From contig JBNGIS010021316.1 of assembly GCA_049999725.1 (NCBI GenBank), positions 1 to 46,577 on the forward strand: a stretch of 46,577 nt of DNA, given 5' to 3'. This stretch comes from Haplomitrium mnioides (Eukaryota; Marchantiophyta; Haplomitriopsida; Calobryales). Position 1 is the first letter of the stretch. The number at the start of each line of letters is the position of its first letter. The translations under genes and the position numbers were made by a program. The notes below the pieces were generated by a model that made no database searches, was not told the DNA's origin, and was given only the letters and a program-made list of their open reading frames with translations. This document shows, piece after piece, positions 1-11,830 of this stretch.

Positions 1-2010
1 TAGCGACTGTTTGACACCTCCTAACCTATGAGCGACATATGAGATTTGATGATGATAATTGACATATGAAACCAAAAAATTCCTTTCAAATGTTCAATGA
101 TACCTCCTTACCTACGAACAACATATGAGATTTGACAATGATAATTGGCATATGAAACCAAAAAAAATCCTTACAAATATTCAATGATACCTCTCTACCT
201 ACAAACAACATATGAGATTTGATGATGACAATTGGCATATGAAGCCAAAAATATTCTTACAAATGTTCAATGATACCTTCTTACCTACGAACGACATATC
301 AGGTTTAATGATGATAATTGGTATGTGAAACTAAGAAAATCCTTACAAATGTTCAATGATAGCTGCTTACCTACAAACAATATATGAGACTTGATGATAA
401 TGATTGGAATATAAAACCGAAAAAATCCTTGCAAATGTTCAATGATACCTTCTTACCTAGGAATGCCATATGAAGCTGGATGATAATAATTGGCATATGA
501 AATTGCAAAAATCTATACAAATATTCAATGATGAATCCTTATCTACGAACAATATATGAGATTTGATCATGATAATTGGCATATGAAACTGAAAAAATCA
601 TTACAAATGTTCAATGATACCTCCTTACCTACGAACGATATGCGAGGTTTGATGATGATCATTAGTATATGAAATCAAAAAAATCCTTACAAATGTTCAA
701 TGATACCTCCTTACCTACAAACAACATATGAGATTTGATGATGAAAATTGCAATATAAAACTGAAAAATCTTTACAAATGTTCAATGATACCTCCCTACC
801 TACAAACGACACATGAGGCTTGATGATGAAAATTGGCATATGAAACCAAAAAAATCCTTACAAATGTTCAATAATACCTCCTTACCTACGAATGACATAT
901 GAGATTTGATGATGATAATTGGCTTATGAAACCAAAAAATTCCTTACAAATGTTCAATGATGCCTCCGTACCTAGGAGTGACATATGAGGTTTGTTGATG
1001 ATAATTGGCATATGAAACTGAACAAATCCTTACAAATGGTCAATGATGTCTCCCTACCTACGAACGACATATGAGATTTGATAATGATAATTGGCATATG
1101 AAAATGAAAAATCCTTACAAATGTTCAATGATACCTCCTAACCTACGAGTGACATATGAGATTTGATGATGATAATTGGCATATGAAACCGAAAAAATGC
1201 TTACAAATGTTCAATGATACCTCCCTACCTACGAACAACATATAAGATTTAATGATGATAGTTGGCATATGAATCACAAAAATCCTTACAAATGTTCAAT
1301 GATGCCTCCATATCTACAGACAATATAGGAGGTTTGATGATGATAATTGGCATATGAAACCAAAAAAACCCTTACAAATGTTCAATGATACCTCCTTACC
1401 TACAAACAACATGTGAGATTTGATGATGATAATTGGTATATAAAATAAAAAAAATCATGACAAATGTTTAATGATGCCTCCTTACCTATGAATGACATAT
1501 GAGGTTTGATGATAATAATTGGCACATGAAACCAAAAAAATCCTTTCAAATGTTCAATGATGCCTCCTTACCTACGAACAATATATGGGATTTGATGATG
1601 ATAACAGGCATATGAAACCAAAAAAATCCTTGCAAATGTTCATTGATAGCTCCTTACTTGAGAATGATATATGAGGTTTGATGATGATGATTGGCATATG
1701 AAACCGAAAACATTCTTATAAATATTCAATGATAGCTCTTTACCTACAAACTACATATGAAATTTGATGATGATAATTGGCATATGAAATCGAAAAATCC
1801 TTTCAAATGTTCAATGACACCTCCTCACCTACGAACAACATATGAGGTTTGATGATGATAATTTGTATATGAAACCGAAAAAATCTAAACAAATGTTCAA
1901 TAATGCCTCCTTACCTATGCACAACATATGAGATTTGATCATAATATCTGCCATATGGAATCAAAAAAATCCTTGCAAATGTTCAATAATACCTCCTTAC
2001 CTACGAACGA
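1..2010. repeat. Tandem satellite, 86-bp unit, about 23 copies
   Basis: The core TGTTCAATGAT recurs from about 91 to 1980 with an average spacing of 86 bp, giving about 23 diverged head-to-tail copies. Each unit also carries two CATATG palindromes about 27 bp apart and the AT-rich core TTTGATGATGATAATTGGC. Copies differ mainly by substitutions, with few indels. The array runs off the left edge, so its true length is unknown. It stops exactly where an LTR begins at 2011. Short ORFs inside it are chance readings. A small related fragment lies at 16385-16570. Confidence 0.95.
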
Positions 2011-2437
2011 TGTAGAAGAACTCAAAGATCGACTTCCAAATAAGTAACACTTCAAGATAACTTTAAAAGAGTTGCACAACTCAAGGCCAATAAGCAAACC
2101 AAAACCAAGAGTGCTAGCCAAAGCCAAACAACCAAAGAGCCAAACCGAATTAAGAAGAACTGCAGAATAAGAGTGGGGCTAGGAAGCCCTTCTATTTATA
2201 CAATAGAAGAAGAAGTCATCCATCTTTCTTCACTTACAAGTCACTTCTAATTTCAACCCTAAAAGTGACTCTTTACCAAAAGTGACTTTAAAGGCAAGTA
2301 ATCTAATCTCAACCCTAAAAGTGACTCACTACTACTTCCTTCACTCTTGTTTATTTTCTTATAAATAGCACAACCTTATGCTTGTGCTATTATATAATCC
2401 TCGCATTCTAATTGATAACATCCTCGTCATTGTCACA
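2011..2437 (-). mobile_element. 3' LTR of chromovirus copy A
   Basis: On the minus strand this 427-bp segment begins TGTGACAATGACGAGG and ends TTCTTCTACA, so it has the TG...CA termini of an LTR. It aligns along its length with the inverted segment 4550-4937 and with 35324-35847. It contains the shared blocks with repeated 'AAAAGTGACT' (plus-strand sense) and a TATAAATAG-like box. In element orientation it directly follows a chromodomain-like coding remnant. The 86-bp satellite abuts its outer edge; the other flank of the insertion is lost, so no target duplication can be tested. Confidence 0.85.
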
Positions 2438-4549
2438 ACTTTCAAATATTTGAATAGCTTCTTGAGCATTCTCAAGATTTGAAGAAGGTTTCTAAGTAGC
2501 ATCATAAAATGGATAGCCTTTCTACAAAACCTTGTATTAAACTTGTAGATGCTGCCCTCAATTGATAACTATTTTCACCAAAATACGGCCCATTTCAAAT
2601 TCTTCATGATCATTAAGAACAATAGCTGGAGGAGGAAGTTGAATACAATTTGGAGAAGAATATGAGCTAGGAACAAAAGGCTTAAGTTTATACATATAGA
2701 ATATAGGATGAATCTTTACATAAAGAAGAAGATCAAGTTTATAAGCAACAAGAGAAACAACTTGAGAAATAGAGAAAGGACCAATCCAAGCAGGAGATAA
2801 CTTACGGACTTAAGTATCTAAAGACAATGAGAGATTGTAAGTGGATAACACAACTTGGTCACCTAAAACATAAGAGCAATCACGACGACAACTATCGGCA
2901 TATTTTTTTGCCAATTTTGAGCAACAGTAAGATGGTTGCGAGAATCTTGCAAGGAAGAAGATAAACGAGAAAACAAAGTAGAAATACTTGGAACATTAGA
3001 AGAAGAAGTAGAAAGCAAACCATTGGGAACAAGATGATGCTGACTCAAATTAAGAAAGAAAGGAGAAAACCCAGTACTTGCTTGTTTGGAGTTGTTGTAG
3101 GCAAACTCCATAGCCAGTAAGAAACTATCCCAATCAATGTGATAAACATTGATGAACGCGTGAAGCATGCCTTCCACAGTGCGATTAGCACACTTTGTTT
3201 GCCCATTTGTTTACGAATGATAAGTAGTAGACATATAAAGTTTGGTTCCTAGAAGTTTGAACAACTCTCGCAAAAAATATACAATCAAACGTGGATACCT
3301 ATAAGATATTAACACATTGGGCACTCCTTAATGGCGAAAAACAATATCAAAGTAAATTTTTGCCAGTTGTGGAGCATTGACTGTATCCACCGTTGGCATT
3401 AAATGAATATGCTTGTTGAGCTGGTCCACAAACACCACAATAGCAACAAACCCATACGACATAGTTGGAAGTGAAGTGACAATATCCAAACTTACATGTT
3501 CTCAATAAGTAGTAGGAATCGGTAATGGTTGAAGAAGTCCCACTGGTTTTTGATTCAAAGCTTTGTTTTGTTGACAACTTTCATATGAACAAACAAAAGC
3601 ACGAACATCTTGAGCCAAGTTAGGCCACCACCAAGTATATTGAATAAAACTCTATAGTTTTATCTACTCCAAAATGCCCAGAGATAGGAAGGTCATACGC
3701 TTCTTGTAAACAAGCCATTCGAAGCATATCATCTTGTGGAACATATATTTGATGACCTTGATAGAGATTACTATCTAAAATGGAAAATGAATGATACTCA
3801 CTATCCTTGACAATCAACCATACTCGAACAAGACTAAAGAAAGCAACTTTTTGTAGTTTTTGACGATAACTCCCACTAGTTGTCTCATCTAAATGTAAGA
3901 TACTAATGTTGCTCACCTTCATTGTATTCACTCGGTGATCCGGCCTTTGTGACAGTGCATCAAGAATGGTATGGATCCTTCCAAGCTTGTACTCTAGCTT
4001 GATATCAAAGAGTTGCAATTGATCTTCCAATTGGTGATGGCAACTTGTCATATTTTCCAAATGGATTGATTTGTAACAATGGCTTGTGATACGTATGTAT
4101 AAGTATAGGTCTTTCTAAACGATAGTGCCTCTACACTTTGGTAGCATAAACTATTTTCAATTGCTCTTGATCATATGCAGAATAGTTTCTTTCCGCCACA
4201 TTCAACCGACGTGACATGAAGGCATTTGAATGAAGTCCATCTCCAAACTCTTGCTGCAAAACTGCTCTAATAGCAAAATTAGAAGAATCAAAATCAACTA
4301 TACAATATGTCTTTGGATCATATGGCTGTAGAATAGGACAGGAAGAGACTCCATCATTGAGCTGTGGAAATACCGTTTGCTCTTTGGTGGTCCATTGAAA
4401 CTTGACCTCCTTTCTTAGTAGATCTGTAAGTGATGCAACAATATGTGCATAATAATTGATGAGTTGTCGATAAAAGCTTGCCAATCCATTGAAGGCTCTA
4501 ATGTTCTTTGTCTCATGTAATGTTGGCCACTCAATAATAGCCTTAATTG
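2438..4549 (-). pseudogene. Chromovirus copy A: RNase H, integrase and chromodomain remnant
   Basis: Read on the minus strand, the order is the end of reverse transcriptase plus RNase H (4549-3950; FQWTTKEQ, then CIVDFDSSNFAI, matching copy B), then integrase (about 3700-2860; the GHFGVDKTIE zinc-finger segment, then the C-terminal EFAYNNSKQASTG region). The last block is a degraded chromodomain (about 2600-2450) with KGYP and NLENAQEAIQIFE, which identifies the chromovirus branch of Ty3/gypsy. Several frameshifts and stops break it, so it cannot make a functional polyprotein. Gag, protease and most of the reverse transcriptase are missing: the element ends at about 4549 where copy B's LTR starts in the opposite direction. 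Confidence 0.88.
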
Positions 4550-4937
4550 TAAGAGTACAAGTATAAGGTTGTGCTATTTATAAAAAAATGGAGAGGAGTG
4601 AAGAAAGTGGTAGTGAGTCACTTTTAAGGTTGAGATTAGATTACTTGCCTTTGAAGTCACTTTTAGTAGAGAGTCACTTTTAGGGCTGAAATTAGAAGTG
4701 ACTTGTAAGTGAAGAAAGAGGGATAACACCCTCTTCTCTTGTATAGATAGAAGGGCTTCTTAGCCCCCCTCCTCATTCTGGAGTTCCTCTTGAATCATTT
4801 AGGTTCTTTGGTTGCTTAGCTTTTACTTGCACTCTTGGATTTAGCTTGGACCTTGAGTTGATTTTGGTTGAAGAGCTCTATAAGAGTTCACTATGAGTTC
4901 TTACTCATTTGGATTTGGTTTTTGAGATTCTTTTACA
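4550..4937 (+). mobile_element. 5' LTR of chromovirus copy B (5'-truncated)
   Basis: This segment is the reverse complement equivalent of the LTR at 2011-2437 and runs up to TTTTACA at 4931-4937, just before a primer-binding site. Compared with copies A and C it lacks about the first 50 bp, so the TG end is gone. Shared landmarks include GGTTGTGCTATTTATAA near 4570, the GTGACT-rich block, and the AGAAGGGCTTC segment near 4750. The truncated end meets the truncated internal end of copy A. Confidence 0.85.
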
Positions 4938-4955
4938 TTGGTATCAAAACCACAG
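4938..4955 (+). other. Primer-binding site of copy B (initiator Met-tRNA type)
   Basis: TTGGTATCAAAACCACAG follows the LTR end at once. It resembles the plant retroelement primer site TGGTATCAGAGC that pairs with the 3' end of initiator Met-tRNA. Two changes (GAG to AAA) suggest decay after insertion. It fixes the LTR end at 4937 and the plus orientation of copy B. Confidence 0.85.
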
Positions 4956-4964
4956 TTCTTTTTT

Positions 4965-5728
4965 ATGGTGAGTTACATGGAGAATCAAGAGACGGTGGTT
5001 CAAGTAATAGAACAATGACTTGAACATCTTTCACGCCTTTTGGAAAAGAGAATGAAAGAAAGAGCAATGCTTCGAGAAGAAGAGAGTTATGGGCAATTTC
5101 AAGTGCCAAAAGCATATGATGGAAAGGTGGTTTGTGGTGCTTGTGAGAACTTCATCTTTGATTGTGAACAATATTTTGAAGCTACAAACATTAGTAAGGA
5201 TAGTCGGCAAATTCTATTTGCGGCAAGCCAATTAGAAGGAGTTGCAAAGACTTGGTGGAGATATCAAATAGAACAAGCACAACGTGGATTTGTTGCTCCT
5301 ATTGTTTCTTAGTGTAAGTTCAAAGAAGCAGTGATTTCAAGATTTAGGGTTGTAAATGCTTCAAAAGTAGCAAGAGATCGATTGGTCGAATCGAAGAAAC
5401 TTGGTATAGTGAGAAGCTATATGACACATTTTTAGGATACAATTATACAAATTCTTAATATAAGAAGAAGTAATCGATTGCTTTGTTCAGGGATTGAAGC
5501 CTCGCTCGAGAATAGAAGTTACCATGAGAGAGCCTACTCAATTAGAAGAAGCAATGCGTATAGAGGAGCAACATGACTCATTACTTACTGCTACAGAAGT
5601 TAAATCTCGTTCTCAACCATTCAAGCATCATCTTCAAAACTTTGCAAAACTTCAAAACGTGTTGGAATTAAAATTCCAACAAGAATTCAAGGTACCTTGT
5701 TCCATCTTAATGGTATGATTGAGTAGCA
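4965..5728 (+). pseudogene. Chromovirus copy B gag (broken)
   Basis: The first ATG after the primer site is at 4965, and its frame hits a stop after 17 codons. The same frame resumes to 5312 with VPKAYDGKV, then NFIFDCEQYFEA and AKTWWRYQ, the pattern of the retrotransposon gag domain (the W-W core near 5255). Further frames at 5313-5718 carry the gag C-terminal part, with FKEAVISRF, then MREPTQLEEAMRIEEQHD. No CCHC zinc knuckle could be found before the protease, so it is lost or beyond recognition. At least three stops or shifts break the gene. Confidence 0.8.
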
Positions 5729-5905
5729 CTTTTGTAGAATGTTGGTGGATAGTGGGAGCTCTAAAAATTTTATTTCGCTACATTTTGCTAAGATAATCAA
5801 AGCAAAATATAGGCCTATCAAAGGTAGTGTTGTGACTATGGTTGATGGCCAAAATCATGACTTTTTTGCTCTCAAAAGCCATTCCTTCTAAGGATTGGAA
5901 AAGAG
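5729..5905 (+). pseudogene. Chromovirus copy B aspartic protease remnant
   Basis: From about 5739 the frame reads MLVDSGSS followed by KNFISLHFA, the retropepsin active-site loop D-S/T-G with its hydrophobic flank. A VTMVDGQ block (about 5835) follows. The catalytic triplet DSG is intact here although the surrounding gag-pol frame is not. It lies between gag and reverse transcriptase, as expected for Ty3/gypsy. Confidence 0.75.
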
Positions 5906-7617
5906 TATACGGAATCTATGCAATTTGTTATTGCACTTATACAATATAACATCATTTTAGAATTGCCTTGGCTTGAAGATAGATCCATTCAATTTGATTG
6001 GGCAAAACGACAAATTCAAGTTATCTTACAAGGTAAAAATTTTCTTTTGAGGTGTTCAACACCGTTGGTGAAGAAGCCTAAATCAGTTCAACATGTTAAT
6101 TCAGTGGAGCAAGAGTTGCATATCTTTGCTATTTGGATTAAGCCCATCATGGACTTGAGTAAGGAGGGGGGAAAAGGTGCGCCTACCTTAATGATAGATG
6201 ATGTTTTGAAAGAGTTTACGGATGTAATTTTGAAGGATTTTCCAAAAGGATTACTAGACGATCAAGGAAGGTCTTTTCTGATTGAGTTGATACCGAGAAG
6301 TACTCCTTATAATCGACCTAACATCGACTATCACTACAAGAATTAGAGGAGCTTTGAAAGATATTAACGGATCTTCTTGAGAAGGATTTCATTCATCACA
6401 GTACTTCTCCTTGAGGAGCTTTGGTATTCTTTGTACCAAACAAAGATGGTGGATTTCTTCCTTATACAGATTATCGAGGATTGAACAATCAAACAATGAA
6501 GAATGCTTATCTTTTACCTCGTATTGATGATTTGTTGGATCAACTGAGTGGTGCACAATTCTTTTCTAAGTTGGATCTTTGAAGTGGCTATTGGCAAATT
6601 CCAATTAAGCCAAGTGATGTACCAAAGACAACTTTTTGCACAAGGTATGGGCATTTTGAGTGGAAGGTTTTTACATTTAGTCCTACTAATACTCCGACAA
6701 TATTCATAGATCAAATGCATCGAGTTTTTGATGGGTTATTGGATAAGTCAATGTTGGTATTTTTTGGATGATATCCTTATCTTTAGTAAAAGTGAAGTTG
6801 AGCATTGTGCTCATTTCAAGGAGGTACTACAAAGACTATACAATTGGAATTTTTATTGAAAGAAGTCCATGTGTGAGTTTTGGAAGCAAGAGGTGACTTA
6901 CCTAGCGCATACACTATCTGCAGATGGCATCAAGATGGAGGAAGAGAAAATTAAGGCTATTGTAGAGTGGTCAATACCAAATGATGCAAAAGATGTTCAA
7001 GATTTTAATGGATTAGCAAGTTTTTATCAAAGATTCATTCATTACTATGCTTATATTACTGGACCGCCTACGAATTTACTAGGGAAAGATGCAAAGTTTC
7101 AATGGACGACCAAGGAGCAAGTGACGTTTCAACAACTCAAGGATGCAGTGACATCTCATCTAATTCTACAGCCATATGATCAAAATGGATGTTGTATAGT
7201 TGATTTTGATACTTCTAATTTTGCTATTGGAGCGATTTTACAAGAGTTTGAGAATGGACTTCATCCACTTGCCTTCATGTCACGCCGATGTGAAATTATT
7301 CTACAAGAGGTCGAGAGCAATTGGCAATGGTTTATGCTACCAAAGTGTGGAGACACTATCTTTTGGACAAACTTGTACTTATGTGCACATACCACAAGCC
7401 ATTGCTTCAAGCGATCCACTCGGAAAATATGACAAGTCGTCATCATCAATGGGAAGATCAACTGCAACTCTTTGATATCAAGTTGGAGTACAAGCCGGGA
7501 AGGTTCCACACCATTCTTGATGTATTGTCTCAAAAACCAGATCATCGAATAAATACACTAAAGATAGCAACTGCTAGTATATTACATCTTAATGAAACAG
7601 CCAGTGATGACTTTTGA
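5906..7617 (+). pseudogene. Chromovirus copy B reverse transcriptase and RNase H (frameshifted)
   Basis: The stretch 5918-6346 holds the pre-RT region (ELPWLEDRSIQFDW, then LIELIPRSTPYN). The RT core follows in pieces, with FFSKLDL at about 6560, SGYWQIPIKP, TRYGHFEWKVFTF, and the DDIL catalytic block near 6770. A run of T residues at about 6759-6765 holds an extra base relative to copy C, which shifts the frame right at the catalytic aspartates. RNase H (6869-7545) starts with the connection segment YLAHTLSADGIKMEEEKI, then FQWTTKEQ and IVDFDTSNFAIGA. Stops at about 6343, 6412 and 6580 confirm inactivity. Confidence 0.88.
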
Positions 7618-8392
7618 CAAAAGTTACAAGAAGATGCCTTCTTTACTCTTGTTAGAACGCATTTAGCGGTCGAAAATAGTGAGCATCATGCATTTTCCAT
7701 TCGAGATGGTATTTTCTATAAAGGCTATCAAATATATGTTCCACAAGATGATGCATTTCGAATGACACGTTTACAAGAAGCACATGAGATTTCGATTTTT
7801 GGGCATCTTGGAGTAGACATGACTATGGAGTTGCTTCAACGCACTTGATGGTGGCCAAACCTAGCTCGAGATATTCGTGGCTTTGTTCAATCTTGTGAAA
7901 GTTGTCAACAAAACAAGGCTTCAAATAAAAAACCAGATGGTAACCATTATCGATTCCTACTGCTCGGTGGGAACATGTAAGTTTAGATCTTATCACTTTG
8001 CTTCCAACCACGTCTCGTGGGTTTACGACCATTCTGATGTTTGTGGATAAGCTAAGCAAGCAAATTTATCTAGCACCGACAATGGATATGGTGGATGCTC
8101 CACAATTGGCGAAGATTTATTTTGATATAGTCTTCCGATATTATGGATTGCCAAAGGTACTTATATCTTATAGAGATCCACAATTCACTAGGAAGTTTTG
8201 GCGATAGTTGTTCACACTTTTGGGTGCCAAACTATCTATGTCTACGGCTTATCATCCTCAAGCACATGGGCAAATTGAATGTGCAAATCACACTATAGAG
8301 GATATGCTTCGAGCACTTATCAATGTTCATTACACGGATTGGGATAGTTTTTTACCAACTATGGAGTTTGCATACAACAACTCCAAACAAGC
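7618..8392 (+). pseudogene. Chromovirus copy B integrase, part 1
   Basis: The H2C2 zinc-binding N-terminus is visible at about 7780-7915 (HLGVD, then VQSCESCQQNKAS). The catalytic core follows: FVDKLSKQIYLAP with the first Asp region near 8040, ISYRDPQF (second Asp; the usual first D of SDRD is Y) at about 8170, and GQIECANHTIE with the Glu at about 8275. A TAG at 8205-8207 splits the core. The coding stretch breaks after the codons for NNSKQA at 8392, where the LINE insertion site begins. Confidence 0.88.
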
Positions 8393-8401
8393 AATACTAG
8401 A
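8393..8401 (+). repeat. Target-site duplication of the LINE, left copy
   Basis: AATACTAGA here is repeated exactly at 11385-11393, directly after the LINE poly(A) tail. Removing the LINE and one copy restores continuity with the matching region of chromovirus copy A. Confidence 0.92.
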
Positions 8402-11384
8402 TGGTCTCCCTAGTGAATTCTACAAATGCAGTTGGAAATGGATTGCCAAAGACTATGCAGCCATGATCTTAGAATCTCTAAGACGAAAATGGTTCTCTGT
8501 AGAGCTCAACAAAGGTACAATCTCCTTGATTGACAAGGGTGGCGATAAATCTCTAGTCTCCAACTGGAGACCCATTTCCCTTCTTAATACCTCTTATAAG
8601 ATCTTCGCCAAAGTGATTTCCCTTAGGTTGCAAAAAGTTTTGACAGGGATCATATATACAGAGCAATCAGCCTCTCTGCCTAATAGATACATCCTTGATA
8701 ATGTGATTTCTGCCATTGAGACCAAGGATTGGGCCCTCTCAACAGGACAAGATTGTGTCTTCCTGAAGGTAGATTTTGAGAAAGCATATGACACAGTGGA
8801 CTGGGAGTTCTTGTTCAAAATTTTAGAGGCCATGGGGTTTGGTCAGACATTCATTGACTATGTGAAGGTGACTACAACTAATGCCACGTCCGCAGTCAAC
8901 CTTAACGGCATCCCCTCCCGCTCATTCCCTATCCAACGATCAGTGCGTCAAGGCTGCCCTCTAGCCCCTTTTCTGTATCTTGTGATAGCAGATGCACTGG
9001 GACACCTTCTCAAGAATGCAGCGCTCACTGATCAAGTTAAAGGGATTTCTTTCCCTTTGGGCAGGTATCACCTCTTCTCCCAATATGCTGACGACAATCT
9101 TCTATCATTGGCAGGAGAAGAACATAACTTGACAAAGGCAGTGGAGGTGCTACGTACCTTCTCCAAGGCTTCTGGACAGAATATCAACTGGGATAAATCA
9201 TCTGTTTTTTGGATCAGCTCGCGACCTAGACCACAAGGGTGGAACGTTGGCAGTAACTGGAAATAGGCAGAAAAGGACACAATTCTGAAATTCCTTGGTA
9301 TCCCGTTTGGCCTTCAAAGCGGTCTACAAGCAATCAAGAACATCTTGGTGGACAGAGTCAGATCTAAACTCAAGTTTTGGTGCAACAGATACATCAGTCT
9401 ACCAGGTAGACTGCTGATCATCAATCATATCCTTCTGGGTTCCATCTGGTACTTTGTTTCTTGTTGGGCAGGGGGCAGCTCCCCGCTTAAGGAAATCAAA
9501 CAGCTGGTGAGAAACTTCCTCTGGTCAGGAAATGGGGAAAACTGCAGAGCTTCGGTGGCATGGGAAACCTGCGTGAGGAGAAAGAAAGAAGGAGGATTGG
9601 GACTGATAGACATTCATGCCCAGACTCAAGCCCTGCTGGGAAAGTGGATAATGAAGACTGTGCTGCCGGGAGACTCCACATGCAAAACGTTCCTTATGTA
9701 GAGAGCCAGCCAAGCTAGACCTATCAGTAAAGTAGGTTGGGGTCACTCTCTATTGTGGACAGTAGCTGACTGCAGATCCTCATGCTGGGCGACCTCCCAA
9801 CTGTGGAATGAGATATGGCAGGCTTGGTCAATACTCAAAAGATCCATAAAACAGAAGGCTCCTGAGTCCTTTGAAGAGGTTGTGAGCATAAACATCTGGT
9901 GGAATAAACTGGGGGACAATTCTTTGCTGGCGTCAAGTAAGAGCTGGCCAGCCTTGAGGTGGTCTCAGGCAGGGGTCAACATGATTGGGGACCTATGGAA
10001 TCATCAAACATACGAATTCCTTGAGTGGACAGAGGTGCAGGCACGGTTTCAGCTTCACAAAAGGCATGAGCAGAAATGGTATGACCTGATAGCTAAGATT
10101 CTTGACAGGTGAATTTCACTCCTCCTTGAGGGGCCAGGCCACTTAAGAGAAGGAGACTAGACTGGAGTCTTCTCATCTGGTTCGGACACACACCCCATCG
10201 CAATATCTTTGTGGAGTGCTGATACTGAGCTGAAGGCAAGAACCATGACTCAGTCCTCTGATCTTACCCAATCATGCTCATGGTTTTTTGTCACACTAAT
10301 GTCTACCATGTTAGTAGAAGGAATTCGACCCCAACTTCCTCCTTCAGTGATTATGAGGAAAATGAGAGTCTGCACAGTGACAAAAGACCAGAGTGATGAG
10401 TATAAATTACTTGGCTCGGTTATTGGAGAGGGAGATTGGGACCCTGGAATGTGGGTATGGAAGATAATTCACCCTTCAGTAGCTACTCGACCAAGAAAGG
10501 CCGTCGGTTCATCCTGGACTGACCATCAACAATCACTCCGGTTCTGAAACGTTGGAAAACGCAGGGCTCGATCGACTCCAAATACTCCTCCAGATGGACT
10601 GATATATGGATGGCGAGCAGATCAGCTAAAGAGGCTACTTTAATGTGGCTTATTGTCCAAAGAGGTGTGCAAGTAGGGAGTTTTAGAAAAAAGACAGAAA
10701 AGCCTGGTTATGAGATTGATGCAAGATGTGTCTGCTGCAAGGAGGACTCACTGGAAGATATCATTCATTGTTTCTGGCTTCGCCCTAGGATAAGCTCTAT
10801 CTGGAAATGGGCAGGGAATATAATTAACATATTAGTGTTTGCTATTTGGGAGAACTCCAAAAGGTGGAAGCCAACCTGACAGCAATGCATCCTAGGTGAC
10901 AGAACTCCAAAGGCCCTGGCCATAGTTCAAGAGATCTGGTCCCTTCTAAGAGGAATAGTACTTTACTCTATATGGTTCTCTAGGAATGCTGCTGTGTTCG
11001 AGAAGTTGTTCATAGATATGTACTGCTTAAAGAAGAAAATCTGGAGGAGATTGATCGAGTATGGAAAGAAAGCTTGGCATGATGCTTGTAGAAACTGGAG
11101 GAAGGCTCAAAGTGAAGAAAAGAGAGAAAAAATTCTGGAAACCTTTGATAGAACCTAGGGTGCTATGCATTTTCTCCGTATCCGTGATGAAGACAATGTC
11201 TACTGGAATTTGGATGTTAGTAGTAATCTGGATTGAGGGTATTGGTCTGTTGTGGTTTACTAGGCTTGATCCCGAAAGGGATTGATTGGTTGCTGTTTTT
11301 GCCGCTCGGCCTGATTGCTGGCCGCGGTTGTACCTTTGATGCTTGAAAGTAATAAAGTTGTTTACTTTCGGTCAAAAAAAAAAA
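8402..11384 (+). mobile_element. 5'-truncated L1-type LINE inserted in copy B integrase
   Basis: The element is 2983 bp and ends in a poly(A) run of about 12 bases. The left part (8402-9260) encodes an L1-clade reverse transcriptase: NWRPISLLNTSYKI, then VDFEKAYDTVDW (first catalytic Asp), RQGCPLAP, and the catalytic YADD at about 9085. Downstream frames (9270-9701, 9753-10112) give the thumb region. 10610-10879 holds the zinc-binding module typical of plant L1 ORF2 (CVCCKED followed by IIHCFW). The endonuclease and ORF1 are absent, as expected for incomplete target-primed reverse transcription. Stops at 9264, 9699 and 10110 show it is dead. The flanking 9-bp duplication proves it moved as a LINE. 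Confidence 0.95.
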
Positions 11385-11393
11385 AATACTAGA
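11385..11393 (+). repeat. Target-site duplication of the LINE, right copy
   Basis: AATACTAGA follows the poly(A) tail and matches 8393-8401 exactly. Confidence 0.92.
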
Positions 11394-11830
11394 TTTTTTC
11401 CTTTCTTTCTTAATTTTGGTCAACATCCTCTTGTTCCCAATGGTTTGCTTTCTCCTTCCGCCTCCAATGTTCTAAGTCTTTCTACCTTTTTGTTTCGTTT
11501 ATCTTCCTCCTTGCAAGATTTTGGAAACCATCTTGTTATTGCCCAAAATTGGCAAAAAAATATGTCGATAGACATCTTCGTAATTTCTTTTATGTTTTAG
11601 ATGACCAAGAGATGCTTTCTACTCATGATCTTTCTTTGTCCTTAGATGCTCAAGTCTGTAAGTTATCTCTATCTTGGATTGGTCCCTTCTTAGTTTCTCA
11701 AGTTATTTCTTTTGTTGCATACAAACTTGATCTTCCTCTCCACATGAAGATTCATCTTGTGTTGCATGTGTCTAAACTTAAGCCTTTTGTTCCTAGTCCA
11801 TCTTCTTTTCCAAATTGTATTCAACTTCTG
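11394..11830 (+). pseudogene. Chromovirus copy B integrase, part 2 (C-terminal)
   Basis: After the LINE, the integrase C-terminus resumes with FFPFFLNFGQHPLVPNGL, which matches copy A (FLNLSQHHLVPNG). Next come a frame shift and the SH3-like segment with WIGPFLVSQVIS then VAYKLDLPLHMKIH and VLHVSKLKPFV (to about 11810). Homology to copy A stops abruptly at about 11830, before the chromodomain and 3' LTR, where unrelated sequence beginning TGTCATGCCCC takes over. Confidence 0.88.

Noticed and set aside
1-2010. CRISPR-like array (regular repeats)
   Set aside because: The units are contiguous with no unique spacers, and the setting is a plant nuclear genome.
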